From: Papaver somniferum
Taxonomy: Eukaryota; Streptophyta; Magnoliopsida; Ranunculales; Papaveraceae
NCBI RefSeq assembly: GCF_003573695.1
Contig: NW_020621936.1
Location: 3,038,001 to 3,102,000 of the forward strand
Length of the DNA: 64,000 nucleotides
Reading direction: 5' to 3'
Shown: one piece after another, positions 34,746 through 44,173 of the stretch
Position numbering within the stretch: the stretch's first letter is position 1
Layout: every line of letters starts with the position of its first letter
Notes under the pieces: model-generated
Told to the model about the DNA's origin: nothing
The model's input: only the letters and a program-made list of their open reading frames with translations
The model's database searches: none
Position numbers and translations under genes: made by a program

Positions 34746-35659
34746 AAGACACTTATCAGCTCCCTAATGGAGGGTGCCGCCCTTATCTCCCCCTGGTTGC
34801 CCCTTCAAGGAGGCGTACCTACTACAAGGTTAGCTCCTCCCATCCAGTCTTAACAACAACCAGTTGTTTTCGCAGCCTCTTATCCCTTTTACCTATAGGG
34901 TTATGGTTACGAGACTGCACCCTAAGTGGGGTTTTCTTCAGGCCGAGTGCAGTATAAGCCAAGACTTTGTCAAGAATGGCAAGGTACGCTTCAAACGTCT
35001 CTGGCACTCTTGACTCAACCGTGTACCTCGGCGCCTTGATCAGATCTGCACTCCTTGGGAGAGTCCTTATTACCTTAGTCGCCCAACCCAAGTCATATGC
35101 TTAAGCTGAGAATCCAAGGTGCCTCTCCCGGATGGGCTTTATTGACCCCAAATCTCCATGACTCAGGTTCCGGTGGCGGTGTAGCCTTTCCCTGAGCCAT
35201 GCAACAGGTACCCCCTAATATGACGTACTTTAGGTCTTACATTTGCCTCTTGCGAAATTTTATTCGCGAACTAGGGTGTACGCCATAAAGGTTCGCCCCT
35301 TTCTTTTATGTCATTGTTCTGTGATTATCTCTGCGAAAATTTCGCACATCATGATCTTGTTTTGATATGAGTAATCTTGCAATTATTCTTTCAGAATCCA
35401 TAACTTCTCAAAGCTTCTTACGGATAATATCTTTTTAAGTACAACCTGTTCCATGGTCTGTCAAGTCTATGACCAACATCTCCTTCTGGATCCATTAATC
35501 TATAAGCTCTGTTCCAACTATCTCCTTAATGATGTAAGGTCCATCCCATTTTTTCGCTAATTTTCCACCATTTTCTCGCTGATATATTGGTGTCTCTCTC
35601 CAGAACTAAATCTCCTGGTTGAAATTCGCGTATTTTGACACGTTTATTATATTCTCGGG

Positions 35660-36702
35660 CTAATCTTCGCTGATAATTCTCCATATGTTGTAAATCTTTT
35701 TCTTTCTTTCTTCTAATTCATCAAGTTTATTTAAGATCAAACCCGCACTAAGATTTTTCTCCCAAGCTTCTCTTTTTGTTGTCGGAATAACAACTTCTGT
35801 TGGTAACACCGCTTCAACTCCGTATGTTAAACAAAAAGGTGACATTCCAGTAGCTTCTCTTCTAGTTGTATTATAAGCCCATACTGCATTATGTACTTGT
35901 TCGCACCATGCTCTGTGATGTCCTTCCAATTTCTTCTTTAATATATCTGCAATTGTTTTTTTGTTGTTATTCTTGTGCTTGTAACAAGAGGAGTAGACTT
36001 TCCACATTTTATCTTGAATGCATTAAGTAGCATTTCTATATTCTGTCCTTCAAATTGTTTCCCATTATCAGATACCAACTGCGCAGGAATTCCGAATCTG
36101 CAAATGATATTTTCGAATATGAATGTAAAGATATCTTTGTCGCGAATATGCTGTACTGCCTTCACTTCTGTCCATTTTGTGAAATAATCTGTTGCGACTA
36201 TTAAATATCTTCTTTGTCCAGAACCTGGTAAAAATGGTCCCACAATATCTAAGCCCCACTTTCCAAAAGGCCACACTGGTTGAAGATGATAGGGTGCTCC
36301 AGGTGCATGTATTTTCTTTCCATGCCGCTGACAATCTTCGCAACGTCTTGATATTTGTTTTGCATCTTCGTGCATGTATGGCCAGTAATAACCTTGCATT
36401 TTTGCTCTATGTGCCAAAGATCTTCCCCCGCTATGATTGCCAGCATCCCCACTATGTAACATTTTTAGCACTTTTTCTCCTTCCTCTCGTGTCAAACATC
36501 TGAGTGATGGTCCATTAAAGGATTTTTGGTATAGCAACCCATCTCTTAATTCATAATTCGTTGCACGGCTTTTTAACTTGTGTGTTTCCAATCTATTTCT
36601 TGGTGTTTCTCCTTTCGCCAAATATGCATGAAGTTCCATTCTCCAGTCTGCGATATTGTTCGTTTGTTCTTCTTCTTCATTGTCTATTATCATCACATCC
36701 AC
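35660..36702 (-). pseudogene. Integrase part of Tat pol
   Basis: The region is continuous with RNase H through a TAA at 36712. The zinc-binding HHCC region (LHSGDAGNHSGG, CEDCQRHGK) is followed by the catalytic core with D in WGLDIVGPF and D in LVSDNGKQF. A frameshift near 35950-36000 occurs where the third acidic residue (normally in a GQAE-like motif) should be. The sequence there is replaced by a KHKNNNKKTIADI-like run, so the catalytic E appears lost. The remainder after the shift (HRAWCEQVHNAVWAYNTT, MSPFCLTYG) is the normal C-terminal part. The family role is insertion of cDNA into the genome. This copy cannot be functional as written. Confidence 0.88.
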
Positions 36703-36711
36703 TTATTCTTC

Positions 36712-37962
36712 TTATTTATTGATTGATGGTAACAGAAGTGTTTGTATTTTTATGCATCTCGCAGTTGGATCTGTCATCATGCTTGAGATGGAAGCAAAAG
36801 CGTCTGCGAGTCTGCTATCCTTTCTTGAAATGTGCCTCCATTTTAATTTTGGGATTTTCGCTGACAATTCTTCAACCAGATTCTTGTATTTCTTCAAGGA
36901 TGGTTCATTTTTAGTATACTCTCCCTTTATTTGGCGAATAACTAGCTTCAAATCACTAGTGATCCTGGCATTTTCTAGTTTCATTTCTATTGCGAATTTT
37001 AAGGCATGTATCACAACTTCATATTCTGTTTCATTATTAGTGGATGCAAATTCCAATCTGAATGAAAAGACCATCTTTATTCCTTCTGGCGAAATTAAAA
37101 AAATTCCAACTCCATTTCCTTCTCCATTTGATGATCCATCTACCAATATCTCCCATCTATTTGGTTCTGCTAATAAATCTTTTGGATCTTCGTGTTCTTC
37201 TTCTACATCCATCATTTCTTTTACTGCTTCGTCTTCTTCTAAAGGAAATTCTGCCAAGAAATCTGCAACAACTTGTGATTTTGGTGAAGACAAAATTTCA
37301 TATTTAATATCAAAGTGGCCTACTTGTGCATTCCATCTCTCCACTCTTCCTGATCTTTTAAAATTCTTCATCACTGATTCAATTGGTACTTTTGTTAATA
37401 CCTTTATCTTGTGCGCTTGAAAGTATATGCGGAGCTTAAATGATGCATAAACTAATGCTAAGATTAACTTCTCAATCTTTGAGTAATTCTTCTCAGCAGT
37501 ATTAAAAGTTTTGCTAATGTAATAAATAGGTTTCTCCACTCCTGCGTCTACTCGCAATAACACAACACATAATGCATGTGACGTCGTCGTAAGATAGATC
37601 AATAATTCTTCTCTTGATTCTGCTTTTTGTAAAATAGTTGTATTCATAAGATGTTCTTTGATACCTTGAAAAGCTTTTTCACATTCATCAGTCCATTTAA
37701 ATTTCGCACCCTTCTTGAGTATATCGAAGAAATATTTGTATTTGTCTGATGATCGCGAAATAAATCTCCCCAGCGAAGCTAGAAGCCCATTCAACTTCTG
37801 TACAACTTTTATTGTTGCTGGTGTTGGCATGTCACGAACTGCTTGCACTTTTTCTGGATCAACCTGTATTCCTTCCTTTGATACAATGTAGCCTAAAATT
37901 TTTCCCGATGCAACTCCAATAGTACACTTCTCAGGATTCAATTTAATGTTATACTGCCGCAT
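36712..37962 (-). pseudogene. RT thumb, RNase H and second (archaeal-type) RNase H of Tat pol
   Basis: This is a single 416-codon frame. It starts in the RT connection (NIKLNPEKCTIGV, GKILGYIVSKEGI) and passes through a first RNase H-like tether region (KPIYYISKTF, AEKNYSKIEKLILALVYA). It ends with a second RNase H whose acidic residues are visible as VDGSSNGEG, NNETEYE, SDLKLVIRQ and RKDSRLAD. Two RNase H modules in tandem are diagnostic of the Tat lineage. The ORF's ATG is internal to the gene and arises because of the frameshift just upstream, not as a real start. Confidence 0.9.
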
Positions 37963-37979
37963 TTGTTCAAAAATCTCCC

Positions 37980-38813
37980 TCAGGTCTTGTACATGGTCTT
38001 TAGCTTCTTAGACATGTCATCCACGTATACTTCTAATGTTTTGTGTATCCATTTTGCGAACACCTTCTCTACCATTCTTTGGTATGTCGCTCCCGCATTT
38101 CGCAAACCAAATGGCATTTTCGTGTAACAATATAAACCTCTAGGGGCAAAGAAAGCAGTATGTTCTTGATCTTCTTCAGCGAGAGGGATTTGGTTATACC
38201 CTTTGTACCCATCTAAAGACGATACTCTATCGTTTCCCGCTGCGGATTCCACCATTTGAGGAATATCTGGTAACAGAAAACTATCTTTGGTGCAAGCTTT
38301 GTTTAAATCAGTGAAATCTATGCAAATCCTGATTCCTTTGTCTTTCTTTGGGACAATGACCATATTCGCTATCCATTCTGGGTACTTAGCTTCTCTTATG
38401 ATTCCCGCATCAAGCATTTTCTGTAGTTCTTATTCTATTTGGGAATGGTAAGTTGTTGTAATTTTTCTTATTCTCTGTTTAAATGGTCTCACATTTTTGT
38501 TAATCTCCATTTTGTGGGATGCAATTGATGGATCTGTTCCCGGTATCTCATCCATGCTTCCTGCGAAAACATCTCTATATTTTCGCAACAAGTTAACAGT
38601 TCTTTCTTCTTCTTCCACATCCATTTTGGTTCCAATTCTCAATATTAGAGGTTCTTTTATAGTCCCAACGTTTATTTCTTTTGTTGGTTCTGCGGCAGTG
38701 TAACTGGGTTTAGGTTCTCCCATTGGTGTTGGTTCTTTTATTGTTTTCATAGGTCCTTCTCCTTCTTCCGAAATTTCGTTGGGTATTCCTTTGCCTTCTT
38801 TTGCCCTTATCAT
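37980..38813 (-). pseudogene. Reverse transcriptase part of Tat pol
   Basis: In frame after the protease, the sequence runs through FKQRIRK into RT. A TAA near 38430 interrupts just before KMLDAGIIREAKYPEWIANM. RT motifs follow: VPKKDKGIRICIDFTDLNKA, LDGYKGYNQIPL, MPFGLRNAGATYQRMV and the active-site YVDDM. Immediately after YVDDM the frame is lost by a small deletion near 38000 and continues in the frame of the next piece. The function would be RNA-dependent DNA synthesis. The catalytic aspartates are still present. Confidence 0.9.
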
Positions 38814-38825
38814 ATATACTATAAA

Positions 38826-39560
38826 TTATTCTTCTTTCTTTGCCAACTTTCTGCGAAATTGTTTCTTTTTTGCTTGTCCTTCATAATGCTTTACTTCAAT
38901 TTGACGACATAATTTCGCATTGTCAACATCTCCTCTGATTTCACCTATTCCATTTGGTGTGGGGAATTTAATACATTGATGTAACGTTGATACTACATCT
39001 TTTATCGCATGTATCCATGGTCTTCCTAATAACATATTATAGGGCAATTCCATATCCACCACGCACAGTGTTACATGTTTTTCGATTTCTCCAAGTGGAA
39101 TTCGTACCACTATCTCTCCTTTAGGTTTTGTTGTGGATTTTCCAAAGCCGTGAACAAAATATGTTAAACTGGACATTTCTTCATCTTTAAATCCCATTCC
39201 CCGGAATGCATGATAAAATATTATATCCACTGAACTTCCTGTATCGATTAAAGTTCTGTTCAATATCCATTCTCCCGTGGATTTTGTTGTTGTCTCCTTC
39301 TCTTTTCGCGTAATAGGCACTGTGATAACCAATAGAGATGTGTGGTTCAAATTTTCTTTTGGTATTTCTGCCGCCATGAATGTAATTTTTTGCTTTTCCC
39401 AATCTTTCAAGGGTGATGTCTTTTCTACCGCCATAACCTTCCTTCCTTCAAAATTTCGTTTATGTATTCTTCCTTTGATGTTTTCATGGAATTCATTAAC
39501 CATCGTTTTTGTTATCATATTACACTCCAATCTTTTTTCATCTTCACTAACTCTAATCAT
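38826..39560 (-). pseudogene. Aspartic protease part of Tat pol, gag deleted
   Basis: The frame contains LIDTGSSVDIIF, the D-T/S-G active site of retropepsins, with the flap region and LGRPWIHAIKDVVSTLHQ typical of Gypsy protease-like domains. It begins only about 100 bp from the primer binding site, where a gag of well over 1 kb would be expected, so gag has been deleted. A stop at 38826 separates it from the RT-proximal linker in the same frame. Confidence 0.85.
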
Positions 39561-39649
39561 CTTTCTTTTAACTGGTTCACTGATTTATTTAATCACTTTC
39601 TTGATTTGAATATTCTCAACAACAATCTTCAACTTTCGATCTTCAAGGT

Positions 39650-39666
39650 CCCTGTTTCTAGCGCCA
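39650..39666 (-). other. Primer binding site of the Tat element
   Basis: The minus strand reads TGGCGCTAGAAACAGGG, three bases from the 5' LTR fragment. TGGCGC-type sites are usual in Tat and Athila elements. Confidence 0.75.
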
Positions 39667-39669
39667 TTA

Positions 39670-39729
39670 TGTAGTTGCAGGAAATCCTACACTACACCCC
39701 TCATATGATTTCATTATTAATCAACTCAT
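39670..39729 (-). mobile_element. 60-bp remnant of the Tat 5' LTR
   Basis: TGTAGTTGCAGGAAATCC onward matches 31130-31189 with a single difference, then stops at TCAACTCAT. The next bases belong to element A's 3' internal region. The remaining LTR and its target duplication are gone. Confidence 0.85.
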
Positions 39730-40688
39730 ATATGCTAAAAGTTAAGTCTATTATGTTTCTATTGACAAAAGATAAAATGAACTTTTTGAGAAAATTCCAC
39801 AGTATTGATCTTTCCCTGATCCACTTTTATGTGAAAGTACTGCATTTGCTCCGCAAGTTTTCTTATGTTGAGCTATTTCCGGCTAAATTAATCAATAAGA
39901 TCTTCTTGTTGTTAATTTATTCGATTTTACTGGATACAAATCCATGTGATTTTTTAACGTCCAAAGAAATCATTCTTTTCTCGTAAAAGTAAGGTCGCTC
40001 ATGTTGTTCTCTTGGGAATGACATCAAATGGGGGAGAGTTCTTAAATTAACTTGTGCTTAATTGCCATATCTTTATGGGGAGATCGGTTGTGGAATTTGA
40101 AGGGTTTAACTTGTATCTTAATAAACTCTTTGATGAATACACTAAGTTTCGACTATGTGAAATCATCGAAACAAAGTTGATATATTTCCTTTTAGTAATG
40201 AATTATCTTTTGAGAATTCATTATGATCCCGTAATTTTCGTACCTTTGCCAATTTATATTGACAAAAAGGGGGAGAATTATTTAGTAGTTCACACTACAT
40301 ACATATGGTTTGCGGATCATTACGTAAGAGGGAGTGTTTTTCATTATAAGGTGGAAGTATTGACTAAGGGGGAGTAATTCATATCACTGTAGTATTATTT
40401 CAAAGTTGTGATGCAATTGGACTTTGATTCTATATAATAATACTATGACACTGAATAAAAATGATTGAGAACCTTCGTTTTCATATTGTTATTGCTACAG
40501 ATCTTCAACAACAATGATCCTGAGTTGAACACATACAGAATCGATGGAGAATTTGAAGTGACGAAGAATTCAAGGAAGTTGAAGAGCCAAGGAAATAAAG
40601 CATGACGAATCAGATGCTAATAAGTTTATTTATTTTGTAACCCATATGTATTGATAGTTTTGTCACTAAAATTAACCAAGGAGGAGAT
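39730..40688 (+). other. 3' internal region and polypurine tract of element A
   Basis: This region is homologous to 26260-27690 of element B. Examples are AGTCTATTATG near 39751, TTGTTCTC-GGGAATGACATC near 40008, and GGGGGAG tracts at 40031, 40268 and 40369. AAGGAGGAGAT directly precedes the LTR at 40689 and is the presumed polypurine tract. No open frame longer than about 100 codons is convincing. Confidence 0.7.
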
Positions 40689-41363
40689 CGTTAGAGCACT
40701 GCTCGAGCGAACTCGCAAGTGTTGGTCTCTCAAGTTTGTCTGTCAAGTTTAGTTGATCAAAACTATATACTTGATTGCTAGCTACTTTTAGATATTTCTC
40801 GGATTAGGATATGAGTGTGTAGTTGAGCTTTAGACTTCACGGCGTTCACCAATTGAAGAAGAATATCTATTGAAGAGCTTGGAGGAACTTCGTCAACAAA
40901 AGGTATGTGGAGACTAAAACTTATCTATCACTCAAAAGTCTATTCTATTCTATCTTCTAAAGAGACTAAATCGTGTAGCTATATAGACTTTTACATTATA
41001 CATAATTGAAATTTCGAGCCGAGTTTATCTCGTTTATTAATTTCTCGAAATACGTGTTGGAAGCTTTTAACTTTAGCTAAAGTTTATCATCTACTTGACG
41101 AGTTTAGTTGTAGACAATTCATTTGTTGGAAACTAAATATTAAGTCAAGATGATCATGTGAAAATTACGTTGAACATCTTACATGATTTGTGTGAGACAA
41201 TCATTTGATGTTAACTTGGGAAGTTTCGTATTGATCGATTAATTACTTGAAAATTACGTGAAGCTAGTGGTATGTGTAAGATTACCATTCCTGTCTTCTA
41301 ATGATGTTTCGGTGATTAAATGAGAGTTTTAGAACGACTACCAATGCCTGGATATAACACAGT
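40689..41363 (+). mobile_element. 3' LTR of element A, left part
   Basis: It begins CGTTAGAGCACTGCTCG and follows the 5' LTR (18056 onward) through GGATATAACACAGT, where a Tat/Ogre-like element has inserted. The 5' LTR reads straight through this site (near 18731), confirming the junction. Confidence 0.85.
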
Positions 41364-41736
41364 TGTTTGTGGGTGAAAACCGTTTTTGCTGATTTTGGTA
41401 AATTTGGGTGTGTGGATGAGAAACGAATCTAAACCCTAAATAATGCACTGCACGGGAGTACTTTTGATTCGAGAGATCAATATGTATAACCCTGGCCTAA
41501 ACCAAGAAATGTCCGTTCCAGACTTGCTTCGGTCACAAAGTGAAGGAGAAGGGTTGGTCTTAGGGAGGGAAGCGAAGAGAGTGTTGAGACCAGAGTAGTT
41601 GATTCTGAAGGTGTGGTTGTTTATGACTTGTATCTGAAAGTAGAACTTTCTAGAAAAATGGAAAGCTACCAGGTCATTTCTAGATACTGTGTTGTTGCCG
41701 ACCAAAAACTTGTTGTTTGGTGGAAATAGGTGAATC

Positions 41737-41745
41737 CTATTTATA
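41737..41745 (-). promoter_or_regulatory. TATA box, 3' LTR copy
   Basis: The minus strand reads TTGTATAAATAGG. The same context is at 48598-48606 in the 5' LTR. Confidence 0.65.
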
Positions 41746-43149
41746 CAAGTCATACTGAAACGTACCCTGGTCTCGTAGGAAGTGGAAACGATTGGGTGAT
41801 GGAAGAGTGGAGTAACGCATAAACGTCAGAAACTCATGCTTCCATAATGAAGGAAGTGGATCCGTTTACATCCGTTACATCTTTCCGCCACTAATTGTCC
41901 CGTTTCATGACACTTTCTTATAACGGGCGTATTGCACGCCGCACGCTGTAAACCGCCAGGCTAATACCCTGATGAGTATCCCCCAGTTTGTGACATGTTT
42001 GATGTCTCGAGTGTTTTCGTGGAAAACGTGTAGCAGGTTGTTATGTGCGGAAAGTCAAGAGTCTTGCCACAGGAAAGTAGCATGTGATGCTATTAGGCAC
42101 GTCTTGGCTGGTCGCCTAAAACTTGCCACAAGTTTGTCAGTTCAGTGGCGATTTGGATGGCTGAGATTGCATCTCGTGAGGAAGGGTAGCCGTTGATCAT
42201 GTCTACCTTATGTTGGCGCCTGATAATGGCACAGTGGCATTTTTGGTGTATGCCAGTGGCACTACGGCATGACTGGTATAGCTCGTGCATGCCAGTGGCA
42301 CGGTGGTATAAGTGGCGCCTGGCATAGCCATGTTCACGAGATTTAAGTGGCTGGTCGCCTGAAACTTGCCACAAGTTGTCAGTTCGGTGGCGAACTTGGA
42401 TGGCTGAGATTGCATCTCATGAGGAAGGATGGACATTGATTATGGACATATCTTGTTGTATAACAAAGTGGCGCCATTGGCATAGTGGCGCCTGGTGTAG
42501 CCATGGCATAACGGCATGCCAGTGGCGTAGCCGTGGCAACTGTTTTGGCATATTGGTGTTAGACTCAAATATGGCTCCGACAACATTGGCTCTGTTGTCA
42601 CTTCAATCCCATTTCTCTGGGAAACATTACTTGGCTTGGTTGGCGTAAAAACTTTGCCTAAATTAGGGTTTGGCGTGCCAAAGCCCTAATTAGTGCATGC
42701 GGCATGTGGTTGTGGCCGTGGCGTATCGGCGTTTTGTGCAAATGGTGCCATAGCCACGCCAAAGGAACCATAGCCAGGCCATCATGTGGAAACGTCCACA
42801 GGAGTAAGGATTACCACGGGCGGCTATGATATGGCGTCTTTTTTAGGGTTTCCTGGGTCTCACACGGTTCGTGGCATGTTGTGGGCCCGAAGTGGCATAA
42901 TTTGCACCACGACTGGAAATTAGGGTTTCGACCATGTGGGGTCGTGTTTCTGGTTAGGATAACCACATTGAAATTTTTTATGGCGTTGGCCACGGACAGA
43001 AGATGGGTTGGCACGTAAGCGCACTATTTATGGTATGTTGCCACGTTCGGAATGCTTTTGTGGCAAAGTGGCACGTTTGGCATGTTAGTTAGCGCACTGG
43101 CGCAACTTTTGGGAAGCCAATTTTTACATCTCTTTTTTAATACTGTGGC

Positions 43150-43500
43150 AGGTTTTGAGCAACCTGATTGGTCGAAAGAGAAGGCCGACCAAAACACGGG
43201 CGTCGCCACACTTCTGGTGTAGGTGTGGCAAGTTTAAAGCGACCTGATTGGTCGATGGGAAATGGGGCCGACAATTATGGGCCCAGCCACAACTTATGTG
43301 CGTGTTGCGAGTTTAAGGCGACCTGATTGGTCAGAATAGAGGGCCGACCAAGCATGGGCGTGGCTACACTTCTGGTGTGAGTGTGGCGTCTTTAGAGCGA
43401 CCTGATTGGTCGATGGAAAATGGGGCCGGCAAGTATGGGCCCAGCCACAACTTATGTGCGTGTGGCGAGTTTAAGGCGATCTGATTGGTCGACGGAATAT
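43150..43500. repeat. Five-copy degenerate repeat with GACCTGATTGGTCG
   Basis: Copies start near 43156, 43231, 43319, 43398 and 43477, about 75-88 bp apart. They alternate two spacer types (one with TGGGCCCAGCCACAACTTATG, one with GGCGTGGCTACACTT). The other LTR has the same array at about 50050-50390. The core ACCTGATTGGTCG contains an ATTGGT/CCAAT-like box, so it may be a promoter-proximal module. Confidence 0.8.
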
Positions 43501-44173
43501 GGCCGGTTTAGGATGGGGGGTGGCCAATGGCAAATGGCGTTGGCTGGCTTAAGGCACGACCACGTCTCCCTTTGTTGATGTTCCTATCCTGCGGCTCCTT
43601 GTTTTTTGATTCTGTTCAAGATTTTGCACCTACTAATCCATGGCGGATTAATTACTTAGTTTGCCTAGGCTTAATTTCGACAAGCAAGGTCTGATATACC
43701 GCGCAAGGCGCAAAACACTAACTTTTGCAAATTTGTCAGGATAATTGATTGAATTATATGTGTTGACACATAGTTCTTTTAAGTTCATTTCCAGAGAGCC
43801 TCATGCTTTCTGATTGAATACCTTATGCAAAGACCTTATCCCTGATACTTGGAAATTCGTGCTACTCTGCTGCGAGTGAACACAAATCGTCATGCCATAT
43901 CTACATTAAGGGTTCATCCGGGGAACATAACACATAAAGCATTCAAAGAAACTCATATTAATTGAATGTAGGCAAGGTGTCGAAATTTACAGAGCATCTG
44001 GGATTGTTGCTACATGCGCCAATCTGGATAAATTTCATGTAAATATATTGAACGGCTCAATAAATGTGCCAGTGGAGAGATTTACACTCATTGGTTCGTT
44101 TCCTCGCAGAGTGACGTCACATCAGATGCTAGTTTTTACAGATTTAACCCTGAGCTAAAAACCACCATCAACA

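Larger units (their letters stand above)
31130..39729 (-). mobile_element. Tat-lineage Gypsy element, minus strand, 5' end deleted
   Basis: The left (3') LTR starts TGTAGTTGCAGGAAATCC at 31130. A 60-bp match to that start at 39670-39729 is all that remains of the right (5') LTR, adjacent to a primer binding site. Between them, on the minus strand, are protease, RT, RNase H, a second RNase H domain and integrase, in Gypsy order. On the plus strand lies an accessory gene (31971-34180). Two RNase H domains and an antisense accessory gene beside the 3' LTR are hallmarks of the Tat lineage. gag is missing between the primer site and protease. All pol parts carry stops or frameshifts. The abrupt end at 39729 followed by element A sequence indicates a deletion. 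Confidence 0.88.
41364..44173 (-). mobile_element. 3' LTR of the Tat/Ogre-like element
   Basis: The 2.81-kb LTR starts TGTTTGTGGGTG and ends CCACCATCAACA. It has a minus-strand TATA box at 41737-41745 and GTGGC-rich tandem repeats at 43150-43500. Confidence 0.9.

Noticed and set aside
34822..35091. 89-codon minus-strand frame next to integrase (starting MGWATKVIRTLP)
   Set aside because: It lies in the non-coding region downstream of pol, matches no integrase C-terminal or chromodomain pattern, and its neighbourhood is a low-constraint spacer.
36656..37420. 254-codon plus-strand open frame over the Tat pol region
   Set aside because: It is the complement of a clearly coding RNase H region on the minus strand. 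Its residue composition has no domain pattern.
41364..44173. Many open frames of 60-100 codons inside the long LTRs
   Set aside because: LTR sequence of this family is GC-richer and lacks stops by chance. The frames overlap on both strands and none is protein-like.
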